Shown here in pieces: positions 36,901 through 43,981 of a DNA stretch of 64,000 nt. Position numbers and translations under genes: made by a program. Under the pieces are notes generated by a model. It did no database searches. It saw only the letters and a list, made by a program, of their open reading frames with translations, and was not told the DNA's origin. The stretch is taken from the IMG/VR virus record IMGVR_UViG_3300050120_000237, positions 1 to 64,000 of that record; one strand, 5' to 3'. This DNA is from a virus. Each line of letters opens with the position of its first letter. Within the stretch, counting starts at the first letter, position 1.

Positions 36901-38606
36901 ACAAATCCATGGTGCTGGGCACCACCAGCTTGAAGCAGGAAATCACCTTGGACGTGGAAGCCCTAATCGGCTCCCACCTGCTTATTCAGGCCAATGCCGG
37001 CGGTGGCAAAAGCCGGACCATTCGCAAGATTATGGAGATTGCGGACGGGAAGGCGCAGCGCATAATTCTGGACGTGGAAGACGAATTCCACACCCTGCGC
37101 GAAATCTCCCCGGGCATGGTGGTGCTGGGCCCCGAGGGCGACGCGCCCGCCAATCTGGCAAACGCCGCGATGCTGCCGAACTTCCTTCTGGAAACCGGGC
37201 TGGATGCGGTGTTGCAAATAAACCAGCTTGGCCTTGAAGGGCGGCGCGAGTTTATCGCCCGGTTCCTTCACGCCCTCATAGGCGCCCCACGGCACCTGTG
37301 GCACCCGGCGCTGGTGGTGCTGGACGAAACCCACCGCTATGCCCCGCAGGCCGGCAAGGAAGTCAGCAGCGACCCCGTGGCGGCGCTGGCATCGGAAGGG
37401 CGCAAGCGTGGGTTCACCGCCATATTTGCCACCCAGCGCATGGCAAAAATCGACAAGGACGCCACTGGTGACGTGAATAACTGGCTGATGGGACGCGCCG
37501 GGCAATCCACCGACCGCGACCGCTGCGCCGACGAACTGGGCCTGAAAAAGACCAGCCCGGAAATGCGCGCGCTGGGAAAGCTGAACCCCGGTAACTTCTG
37601 GGTGATCGGCCCGGCCCTGACAGCCGAAGCCACGCTGGTGCACGTCGGCAATGTCCAATCCACCCACCTGCGCAGCGGTCAGCGCGGCGTGCCGGTGCCG
37701 CCCGGCGACAAGGCCCTCAAAGCCATGATGGCCAAGCTGCATGTGGAAGAACCGAAGCCGGCGCCGGCCACGTCACTTTCTGCCCCCACGAACGTGACCC
37801 CGGAAAGTTACGCGGCGTCCAAGGACGACCTCGCGGCAGAATACCGGCGCGGCTATGGCGAAGGCGACGCGGCGGGTTTTTCGCGCGCGGTCGCCATCAT
37901 CGAAACAAACCGAGCCGGGGCGTTGCGCGCGTTGGCAGCCCAGCAGAGCAACGCCACCGCCGCCCTAGAATACATGCAGGACTTGACCATAGACCTGCAG
38001 AACGCCGCGCCGGCATCCCTGCCGGCGCCTGCGCCCAAGATTGCCCCCGTGGCGGAAGGGAATACGCGCCCGGTTTTAAAGCCGAATGGTGGGAGTGCTG
38101 GTTCAAGTCCAGCCGGGGGCACCAAGCAGCCTGTGGAACAGCGCGTGTTGAACGCTCTTGCGGAATTGGAGGCGATGAAAGTCACCGCCCCCACCCGTGA
38201 AATCGTGGCTTTCATGTGCGATTATTCCAACACCACCAGCACCGGCTTTGCCCGCGCCATGGCGGCGCTGAACAAGGACGGGCTTGTTTCCGCCGGTGGT
38301 GGGCAGCTTATGCTGACCGATGCCGGCAGGCGCCGGGCGCAGCCCCCGCCCAAACGCACCCCGACAGAACTTCGCGCCAGGATCGTCGAAATGATCGGTG
38401 GAAAGGCCGGGCAGGTCATGGGCGCGTTGGTGAAATCCTATCCGCAGGCCGTCACGCGCGAGGCATTGGCGGCGGCCGCTGGATACACCAACACCACCAG
38501 CACGGGATTTGCGCAGGCGATGGCGAAGCTGTCGGCGCTCAATTTCGTGGAATATCCAGAAAAGGGGCAGGTTGTCGCCGCGCGCCTTCTGTTTCAGGGG
38601 GCATAG
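36897..38606 (+). CDS. HerA/FtsK-like ATPase with two winged-helix repeats (GTG start)
   Basis: 569 residues. ATPase part: Walker A NAGGGKSR (about 33-40), Walker B ALVVLDETHRY (about 138-147), DPVAALASEGRKRGFTAIFATQR (sensor/arginine region), as in HerA-type hexameric pumps. C-terminal part: two tandem winged-helix domains sharing NTTSTGFA.AMA.L (about 444 and 530). Between them and the ATPase is a low-complexity linker whose DNA (38043-38124, residues about 383-410) is a tRNA-like sequence. HerA proteins resect DNA ends with NurA; no NurA was recognised here. GTGA overlap at the start. Confidence 0.85.
   Translation: MNKSMVLGTTSLKQEITLDVEALIGSHLLIQANAGGGKSRTIRKIMEIADGKAQRIILDVEDEFHTLREISPGMVVLGPEGDAPANLANAAMLPNFLLETGLDAVLQINQLGLEGRREFIARFLHALIGAPRHLWHPALVVLDETHRYAPQAGKEVSSDPVAALASEGRKRGFTAIFATQRMAKIDKDATGDVNNWLMGRAGQSTDRDRCADELGLKKTSPEMRALGKLNPGNFWVIGPALTAEATLVHVGNVQSTHLRSGQRGVPVPPGDKALKAMMAKLHVEEPKPAPATSLSAPTNVTPESYAASKDDLAAEYRRGYGEGDAAGFSRAVAIIETNRAGALRALAAQQSNATAALEYMQDLTIDLQNAAPASLPAPAPKIAPVAEGNTRPVLKPNGGSAGSSPAGGTKQPVEQRVLNALAELEAMKVTAPTREIVAFMCDYSNTTSTGFARAMAALNKDGLVSAGGGQLMLTDAGRRRAQPPPKRTPTELRARIVEMIGGKAGQVMGALVKSYPQAVTREALAAAAGYTNTTSTGFAQAMAKLSALNFVEYPEKGQVVAARLLFQGA
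38043..38124 (+). tRNA. tRNA-Leu-like gene embedded in the ATPase coding sequence
   Basis: 82 bases. Acceptor stem GCCCCCG (38043-38049) pairs perfectly with CGGGGGC (38114-38120), then A and encoded CCA. D-arm region TGGCGGAA with GCG/CGC stem (38052-38054 / 38065-38067) and GG in the loop, typical of tRNA-Leu. T-arm GCTGG-TTCAAGT-CCAGC is perfect. The anticodon arm is degenerate: three pairs around an 8-base loop TTTTAAAG (anticodon TAA or TTA), and the variable arm is only about 11 bases. The sequence is tRNA-derived beyond reasonable doubt; whether it works is uncertain. Confidence 0.6.
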
Positions 38607-39560
38607 ATGGGCGCTACCACCATCGAATGGACGAAGTACGTTTGGCCAATCGTGCAGGGGTGCGATCTGGTCAGCCCGGGCTGCACCAATTGCTATGCCG
38701 TGCCGCTGCTGTGGCGCTTGCAGCACAACCCGCTGGCCAAGGTCAGCGACCCCATAGCCGGGCTGGTGACCAAGAACAAATACGGCAAGCTGCATTTCAC
38801 CGGCAAAGTTGCGTTGCGCCATGATCGGCTGGAAGACCCGCTGAAATGGAAGACGCCGCGGCGCATTTTCGTGCCCAGCCATGGCGACATTTTCCACAAA
38901 TATGTGCCGTTCGACTTTCTGGACCGCATCTTTCTGACCATGGCCTATGCCCGCCGCCATACCTTTCAGGTTCTGACAAAGCGCGGCGACCGCATGCAGC
39001 GCTATATAACGGATCCCGAGACACCAAACCGCATCAACGCGCTGTTGCGCGCGGAAACCGCGCCTTATGTGAATTGGCAGCTGAAAACTTGGCCGCTGCC
39101 GAACGTGTGGCTGGGCATCAGCGCCGAAGACCAGACCCGCCTGACCGAACGGTGGCAGTTCCTGCGCGACACGCCGGCCGCGCTGCGCTTCCTGTCCTAT
39201 GAACCGGCGCTTGAAGCCATAGACCTGACCGCGATCTGCAACGGCTGGCACTTCGAAGACGCGCTGGCGGGCGTGCGCTATCACGACACGCCAGCCGGCG
39301 GCGGCGGCGCGACGATGAAAATCCCAAAGCTGGACTGGGGTATTGGCGGGCTGGAAAGCGGCAACAAGGCGCGCGAAGGAAACGTGCGCTGGCTGCACAG
39401 CTTCAAGAACCAGTTCCAGCGTGCCGGCGTGCCGGTATTCATCAAGCAGTTGGGCCGCAGGCCGATGCTGGACACTGAGCCCATGGTTTTGAAGGACCGC
39501 AAGGGGGGCGACCCGGAAGAGTGGCCAATAGATTTGCGGGTCAGGCAATTTCCGACATGA
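38607..39560 (+). CDS. DUF5131 (Gp37/Gp68-like) protein
   Basis: 317 residues: TTIEWTKYVWPIVQGCDLVSPGCTNCYA near the start (split Cys triad GC....PGC.NCYA), RRIFVPSHGDIFHKYVPFDFLDRIF, HTFQVLTKRGDRMQRY, NVWLGISAEDQ, RFLSYEPALEAIDL, and DWGIGGLESG. This is the DUF5131 family, widespread in phages, with a Cys cluster suggesting an iron-sulfur or radical-SAM-like centre. The biochemical role is not established. Starts immediately after the ATPase stop. Confidence 0.9.
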   Translation: MGATTIEWTKYVWPIVQGCDLVSPGCTNCYAVPLLWRLQHNPLAKVSDPIAGLVTKNKYGKLHFTGKVALRHDRLEDPLKWKTPRRIFVPSHGDIFHKYVPFDFLDRIFLTMAYARRHTFQVLTKRGDRMQRYITDPETPNRINALLRAETAPYVNWQLKTWPLPNVWLGISAEDQTRLTERWQFLRDTPAALRFLSYEPALEAIDLTAICNGWHFEDALAGVRYHDTPAGGGGATMKIPKLDWGIGGLESGNKAREGNVRWLHSFKNQFQRAGVPVFIKQLGRRPMLDTEPMVLKDRKGGDPEEWPIDLRVRQFPT

Positions 39561-40072
39561 TCGAAGAATGGCGTCCAGTCGTCGGCTATCCCGACCACTA
39601 CGAAATTTCTAGCATGGGCCGAGTTCGTCGCATCTTGGCTTGCCGTGGCGCTACCGCAGGAAGAATTTTGCGCCAAGTAAACGGCGACGGCTATCGGTAT
39701 GTGCACCTGTATCGGAACGACAAAAAGCGCAAGGTTGGCGTGCACATTCTGGTCGCAGAAGCATTCCACGGGAAGCGCCCGCGCGGAAAACTGCCAAACC
39801 ATATGGACCTGTGCCGCTCGAATAACAGCGCCAAAAATTTGGAATGGCTTACCCAGCGCCAGAATGTCATGCACGCGATTTCGGCAGGAAGGCATGGCGG
39901 GCGCCCATTGCCAGGCATGCAGAACGGGCGCGCGAAACTCACTGCTGCGCAGGTCGCTGCAATCAAAGCGCAGAAAGGAAAGGTGGGTCAGCGCACCTTG
40001 GCCAGCCTTTGTGGTGTGTCGAAGACCTGCATCCAGCTAATACACCAAGGCAAGAATTGGACCCGGGATTGA
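39557..40072 (+). CDS. NUMOD4-HNH homing endonuclease
   Basis: 171 residues from the ATG at 39557 (ATGA overlap). NUMOD4 domain EEWRPVVGYPDHYEISSMGRVRR (about 3-25), HNH domain (HILVAEAFHGKRP, NHMDLCRSNNSAKNLEWLTQ, NVMHA), then a C-terminal helix-turn-helix (LTAAQVAAIKAQKGK...LASLCGVSKTCIQLI) for target recognition. A selfish endonuclease typical of phage genomes. Confidence 0.93.
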   Translation: MIEEWRPVVGYPDHYEISSMGRVRRILACRGATAGRILRQVNGDGYRYVHLYRNDKKRKVGVHILVAEAFHGKRPRGKLPNHMDLCRSNNSAKNLEWLTQRQNVMHAISAGRHGGRPLPGMQNGRAKLTAAQVAAIKAQKGKVGQRTLASLCGVSKTCIQLIHQGKNWTRD

Positions 40073-40133
40073 CGCTGCTGGTTAGGCGCGGCAGAAAGGG
40101 CACCTTAGACCAAGCACCAAGAGGGTTTCTGCT

Positions 40134-40337
40134 ATGTCCGCCATCAAAGGCACCGTCAAGTTTTTCAATGAAGACAAGGGTTTTGGCTTCATTGTGCGCG
40201 ACGATAAGGAAAAAGACGTGTTCGTTCACAAGACGGGAATCGCCGACGGCGGCACCTTGAAGGAAGGCCAGAAGGTTTCTTTCAGCGTCGTGAGCGACAA
40301 GCGCGGCGCCAAGGCGGAAGACGTTCGCCCCGCCTAA
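40134..40337 (+). CDS. Cold-shock protein
   Basis: 67 residues, a single [22 protein letters not shown] (RNP1 KGFGFI) and [10 protein letters not shown] (RNP2 VFVH), ending [14 protein letters not shown]. CspA-type proteins melt RNA secondary structure and can act as antiterminators. GAGGG precedes the ATG. It has a 60-base leader of its own and closes the early block. Confidence 0.95.
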   Translation: MSAIKGTVKFFNEDKGFGFIVRDDKEKDVFVHKTGIADGGTLKEGQKVSFSVVSDKRGAKAEDVRPA

Positions 40338-40340
40338 GTC

Positions 40341-40370
40341 AAAAAAAAGCACCCGGGGAAACCGGGTGCC
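40341..40370 (-). terminator. Rho-independent terminator, leftward
   Basis: GCACCCGG (40349-40356) pairs perfectly with CCGGGTGC (40362-40369), followed on the minus strand by eight U residues. It would stop the leftward late transcript that has passed the lysis genes and the antisense of the HNH gene. On the plus strand there is no U tract, so the early transcript is not stopped here. Confidence 0.85.
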
Positions 40371-40617
40371 AAGTTCAACAGTTGGGGTGCCCTCGCAAGG
40401 GCACAGCAAATCTCGGGTGATTTGGCCTATAGGGTCAATCGCCAGCCGGTCATTTTCGGAAGCAGCAGAAGCCTGCGACCGCCAGAACCGCCGCGAATGC
40501 CCACCACATGGCCGCGATATCCCCGTTCGAAGGGAAACGCCGGAAAGGCTACTAAGCCTCTCCCGCAATGGGATTATTTCGAGACGAAACCGTACCGAAG
40601 CACCCTATAAATCCCCC

Positions 40618-41061
40618 ATGGGTGCACCTTTCAAGCATGGCATGGGCCGCACAAAAGAATACCAGGCATGGGCGAATATGCGGCGGCGCTGCTACGACCA
40701 GACCATGGATTCGTTCAAATTCTATGGTGCCCGGGGCATTGTTGTGTGCGACCGCTGGCAGCGGTCATTTCTGAACTTTTACAGCGACATGGGGCCTGCG
40801 CCATCACCAGCGCATTCATTAGACCGCAAAGACAGCGACGGCCCGTACGCGCCCGGAAACTGCCAGTTGGCGACAGAAGACGAACAGCAGAACAACAAGC
40901 GTTCGAACCGCTATCTGGAACTTGACGGTGTGCGCATGAACTGGGCGCAGTGGTCGAAGGCCACCGGCTTGGACTACCAGCTTATTCGGCGCCGCGTTGG
41001 GCTTGGTTGGTCGGCGCGGGAAGTCCTGCTGCGGCCTGTGGGCTCGGGCAGGCATGCCTGA
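40618..41061 (+). CDS. HNH-type endonuclease, convergent with the lysis genes
   Basis: 147 residues from the ATG at 40618. Pattern: RTKEYQAWANMRRRCYDQ, FKFYGARGIVVCDRWQRSFLNFYSDMG, HSLDRKDSDGPYAPGNCQLATEDEQ, NNKRSN, then a small AP2-like or HTH C-terminus (MNWAQWSKATGLDYQLIRRR). This is a known HNH-like family in phages. Its last 80 bases overlap the opposite-strand gene at 40982-41377. The 280-base gap before it holds only the terminator. Confidence 0.85.
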   Translation: MGAPFKHGMGRTKEYQAWANMRRRCYDQTMDSFKFYGARGIVVCDRWQRSFLNFYSDMGPAPSPAHSLDRKDSDGPYAPGNCQLATEDEQQNNKRSNRYLELDGVRMNWAQWSKATGLDYQLIRRRVGLGWSAREVLLRPVGSGRHA

Positions 41062-41377
41062 CTTCTGTCAGGCTTGGCACGGGCACAGCCGGCACGAAGT
41101 TGGACACGATAGCCTGCGTCGCCACGCCGCGCAGAACCTTGTTTTCCGCACGGGTGCAGTCGATTGAAGCCACCGGGTTCGGGCCGGCGACCTTCTGGAC
41201 CTGTTCGAAGTTGGCGGTGGCGCGGTCCTTGTAGGGAAGCTGTGCCGACTTGTCGGCGATGCTGGTGCACCAGCCGCCCAGCGCGAACGCAAAGACCATG
41301 GGAGCCCATTTGCGCAGGAAGGCACGCAGGCCCAGCCAATCGAAATGTAGCATCTTGGGAACGGTTGCTGTGGTCAT
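40982..41377 (-). CDS. Membrane-anchored protein of the lysis region
   Basis: 131 residues from the ATG at 41377 (ATGA overlap with the holin-like gene). One transmembrane segment (APMVFAFALGGWCTSIA, about 25-41), then a periplasmic-looking part with CTRAENKVLRGVATQ and a Pro-rich C-terminus. Could be an accessory lysis or spanin-like protein. It overlaps the convergent HNH gene by 80 bases. Confidence 0.65.
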   Translation of the reverse strand: MTTATVPKMLHFDWLGLRAFLRKWAPMVFAFALGGWCTSIADKSAQLPYKDRATANFEQVQKVAGPNPVASIDCTRAENKVLRGVATQAIVSNFVPAVPVPSLTEVRHACPSPQAAAGLPAPTNQAQRGAE

Positions 41378-41844
41378 GCTGTCTTGCCTCCGGTCTTTGA
41401 ACTGGCGAAAGCCAAGAACGCTCCCACCACTTTGAACACCAGCTTTGGACCTGCCGCGCCTGCGACCATAAACCCTGCCGCCGATTGCAGCCAATTGGCT
41501 GCGCCGAAACCCGTCCCACCCCAGAACTGGTGGATGATGTAAATAAGACACGCAGCCGCCATGGGTGCGCCAAACATCGAATAACCGACCATGACCATGT
41601 CGATTTTTGGGCGGTCGGCGGCGGCGATACCGCGGTCTGCCGCTGCCTGCCGCAGCGCCTGCGCTTCGACGAACTGGTATGAGAACGCGCCGATGATGGC
41701 GAAAAGGCAGCCCCAAATAAATTCGTTCAACGAAGCGCCCGGGGGCATGATCTGCCCGGCCACGGCCATGGTGCCTGTTGAAAGTAGAAGCGCGCCTGTT
41801 GCCGCCGCGCCGCCGCTTACTGGATCAGCCAAAGCCGCCCCCAT
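41374..41844 (-). CDS. Putative holin
   Basis: 156 residues from the ATG at 41844, with GAGGG upstream. Three to four hydrophobic segments: AAATGALLLSTGTMAVAG, FIWGCLFAIIGAFSYQFV, MFGAPMAAACLIYIIHQFW and AAGFMVAGAAGPKLVFKVVGAFLAF. Position next to the endolysin and spanin-like genes supports a holin, which would form inner-membrane holes to start lysis. It lies downstream of an intrinsic terminator, so it needs readthrough, antitermination or its own promoter. Confidence 0.65.
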   Translation of the reverse strand: MGAALADPVSGGAAATGALLLSTGTMAVAGQIMPPGASLNEFIWGCLFAIIGAFSYQFVEAQALRQAAADRGIAAADRPKIDMVMVGYSMFGAPMAAACLIYIIHQFWGGTGFGAANWLQSAAGFMVAGAAGPKLVFKVVGAFLAFASSKTGGKTA

Positions 41845-41893
41845 GATTTTCTGCCCTCGCAAGAACCTCTCTTTTCACAAGGGAAAGCGCAAC

Positions 41894-41924
41894 AAAAAAG
41901 GGCGACTACTAAAGCCGCCCTTTT
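41894..41924 (-). terminator. Rho-independent terminator inside the lysis region
   Basis: GGGCG (41900-41904) with flanking A residues pairs with CGCCC (41916-41920) plus U residues; six U follow on the minus strand. It separates the gene at 41949-42308 from the holin-like gene, a point where antitermination could time lysis. Confidence 0.8.
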
Positions 41925-41948
41925 CCAATTGCCGTGGTGTTCTGGTGT

Positions 41949-42308
41949 TTACTTGGCCGGCGGGGCGGACAGGGACTGGCCCGTCGCCACCTTCACCAGA
42001 TTAACGCCCAGTTCCACCAGCAGGTTCACGAAGGCTTCGAAGCCGTCGGCCTCAATGCTGTGGCCATCGGTTTCAAGCTGCTGGGCAAGCTGCGTCCACG
42101 CGGTGCTTTTCTTTTCGCTGCTGGACATGACCGCGTTTTCAAGGGCGGACACGACCTTGACGGCTTCCGGGGTGTACTTGGTGACCAGGCCGTCAAGGTC
42201 GGTGGCGGCGGTCTGGGCTTCGGCAGAAAGGGCAGTGCCGAATCCGGCAAGCAAATGGGCGCCTGCCGATTTCAGCCACGACAGGGCGCTGGTGAAAATC
42301 TGGTTCAT
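41949..42308 (-). CDS. Helical protein of the lysis region
   Basis: 119 residues, helical: FTSALSWLKSAGAHLLAGFGTAL is an amphipathic N-terminus, followed by VKVVSALENAVMSSSEKKSTAW and FEAFVNLLVELGVNLVKVA. Holin-like or phage-morphogenesis protein; not recognised with certainty. Confidence 0.65.
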   Translation of the reverse strand: MNQIFTSALSWLKSAGAHLLAGFGTALSAEAQTAATDLDGLVTKYTPEAVKVVSALENAVMSSSEKKSTAWTQLAQQLETDGHSIEADGFEAFVNLLVELGVNLVKVATGQSLSAPPAK

Positions 42309-42354
42309 TGTGTGGTCCTTTGGTGGTTGGAACCGGCAACCTGCGCCGCTTCGC

Positions 42355-42759
42355 CTATTTCGGCAAGTCGCACAGCCTGTGCCACACCGCGTCGTTCAGC
42401 TTGTTTTTGCCGATGGTGTCGCTGGTGTCGCCGAACAGGTGGTGCAGTTGGTCTTCCCAATCGGGCAGCGCCAGCCGGCTGGTGACGTCTTCCTTGGAAA
42501 TGTCGGGCTTGCCGTCCGGCGTAATTTTCCCAAGGTGCGGCTGCACCAAGTCGAACTCGCTGCAGCTGAAAGGCCGAAGCGAAACCGGCCCGGAACTAGC
42601 TGATACCGTCCCGGCCACGGGGGATAGTGTCGGGGTCTGGCTGGCGCACGCTGTCAGCATTAAGGCCAGCAGCAGCAGTGCTGCGCGCCGTGGACGCGGC
42701 GTCCAATTCTTTGAGCCCTGCCACAGCGGTGTCGCGCTGGTCGCTGGTTTGCTGCGCAT
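42355..42759 (-). CDS. Outer-membrane lipoprotein spanin-like (Rz1-like)
   Basis: 134 residues from the ATG at 42759, with AGGAGCG upstream. Signal: RPRRAALLLLALMLTAC with lipobox LTAC (Cys 38). The mature part is Ser/Thr/Pro-rich at first (SQTPTLSPVAGTVSASS), then a C-terminal domain with DWEDQLHHLFGDTSD. It overlaps the upstream gene by 164 bases in another frame, as Rz1 is nested in Rz. It is longer than classic Rz1. Confidence 0.75.
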   Translation of the reverse strand: MRSKPATSATPLWQGSKNWTPRPRRAALLLLALMLTACASQTPTLSPVAGTVSASSGPVSLRPFSCSEFDLVQPHLGKITPDGKPDISKEDVTSRLALPDWEDQLHHLFGDTSDTIGKNKLNDAVWHRLCDLPK

Positions 42760-42859
42760 TTTTGACGCTCCTGTCATGGAAATAACCCGTGACCGCATCA
42801 ATCATTTTCCCGACATACGGGATGGCACGCAGGGCACCCAAAGCGATATCCCAAAACAT
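42596..42859 (-). CDS. Inner-membrane spanin-like (Rz-like)
   Basis: 87 residues from the ATG at 42859, with GGGG upstream. A weakly hydrophobic N-terminus (FWDIALGALRAIPYVGKMIDAV) precedes a charged helical part (VKNAQQTSDQRDTAVAGLKELD). Position after the endolysin and overlap with a lipoprotein gene in another frame are the arguments; the membrane segment is weak. Confidence 0.55.
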   Translation of the reverse strand: MFWDIALGALRAIPYVGKMIDAVTGYFHDRSVKNAQQTSDQRDTAVAGLKELDAASTARSTAAAGLNADSVRQPDPDTIPRGRDGIS

Positions 42860-42867
42860 GGCTGCCC

Positions 42868-43449
42868 CTATCTCCCGTCGTCGGACCAATGCGGCGGGTC
42901 CGACGGCAGTTTAACCACGCCAAAGGTCTTGCCGATAGCCCATAGCGTCGGGTTGGCGCCCGTGCGCGGGCCCGAGGCAATCGAATTGGGGTTGCCGGCT
43001 GCGTCGCGCAGGGTCAGCACGCCCTGCCAGCCAATCGTCATGTCGATGGCCCGGCGCTGGGTGTGGCGGCTGGCCAGCGCCGCCGGGAAGCGGATTTGGT
43101 AGGCATGGACCATGGCGACTGCGGCGGCGCGCGCCGCCGTGTCGTCGCCGCCGTGCGTCCAGTCGATATCCACCCCGGCCATGGGCGGCACGTCGCCGGG
43201 CTTCACCATCGTGATTTTGTTGGATCCCGCTGGCGCGAAGCCCGCCACCATGCAGCACCAGTGCATCAGATAGGCGCGCTCTGGCGGGCGGTATGTGTCG
43301 GCGATCGAGACAGAAGCGCCGGCAGTGCGCATGCTGGCAATGAAGGGATTTACCCGGTCGCGGAACGCCGGCACCAAATCGGACACCAGCCGGCTGGGCG
43401 GGAATTGCAGCGCCCACGCCGCGCCGGACGGCTTACCAGACAACGGCAT
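42868..43449 (-). CDS. Endolysin, M15/VanY-like peptidase
   Basis: 193 residues. Zinc peptidase features: VSIADTYRPPERAYLMH, VDIDWTH, SRHTQRRAIDMTI (His and Asp ligands, SxHxxxxAxD) and a C-terminal DPPHWSDDGR (catalytic HW). Such enzymes cut the peptide stems of peptidoglycan. No signal peptide, so it needs the holin. Overlaps the preceding gene by 17 bases. Confidence 0.88.
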   Translation of the reverse strand: MPLSGKPSGAAWALQFPPSRLVSDLVPAFRDRVNPFIASMRTAGASVSIADTYRPPERAYLMHWCCMVAGFAPAGSNKITMVKPGDVPPMAGVDIDWTHGGDDTAARAAAVAMVHAYQIRFPAALASRHTQRRAIDMTIGWQGVLTLRDAAGNPNSIASGPRTGANPTLWAIGKTFGVVKLPSDPPHWSDDGR

Positions 43450-43978
43450 TCACCGCTGGGATAGTGGTGGCAGCCGCCACGTCAGCGTTAAGCCCGGTCA
43501 GCTTCGTGCGGTTGGTGTCGCGCATCGTGCCGAAGTCGCCCAGCACCGCCATGCCTTCCGCAGCCGTGTGCGGGGTCAGCGCCCAGTTGCCGCCGCTGTC
43601 CTGCGTCGCCAGCAGCCCGCCGGCCGCAGCGACCGCCTGCATGTTGGTCTGGTCGATTGGGCCGCTGGGATAGAAAAGCGCCGTGCCTGTGGCGGAAGAC
43701 GTGAAGCCCTGCGCAAATATCGCGTTGGCACATGCGCTGCTGAGAAAAAGAAGCCGGGTAGTTTTCGCCTGGTCCAAATCGGACACCGTTTGCACGAAGG
43801 CCGAAGTGGCTTCGTCCCATTCCCAGTTCGTGGCGTTGATAACGCTGGATTGCGCGGCGGTTATTTCCACCGCCTTTTGGCCGGGGCCAGTGCCCTGCAA
43901 AACAAGGTCGTCGGCGGAGCAATGCCCAACCATGGAAATCTTGCGCGTGCTGGGATTGACGACTGCGAAAAAGGCCAT
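43433..43978 (-). CDS. DUF4376-like tail-associated protein
   Basis: 181 residues. The second half matches DUF4376: LFLSSACANAIFAQGFTSSATGTALFYPSG followed by IDQTNMQAVAAAG. DUF4376 is common on tail-fibre and fibre-assembly proteins. It follows the tail tip gene, so a tail-tip accessory or fibre chaperone role is likely. Confidence 0.75.
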   Translation of the reverse strand: MAFFAVVNPSTRKISMVGHCSADDLVLQGTGPGQKAVEITAAQSSVINATNWEWDEATSAFVQTVSDLDQAKTTRLLFLSSACANAIFAQGFTSSATGTALFYPSGPIDQTNMQAVAAAGGLLATQDSGGNWALTPHTAAEGMAVLGDFGTMRDTNRTKLTGLNADVAAATTIPAVNAVVW

Positions 43979-43981
43979 TTT

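Noticed and set aside
38103-39548. Leftward 481-codon frame
   Set aside because: Antisense to the ATPase and DUF5131 genes; no support.
40440-40520. 19-residue hydrophobic leftward peptide (MWWAFAAVLAVAG)
   Set aside because: Too short to support, and no nearby promoter; the ribosome binding site spacing is poor.
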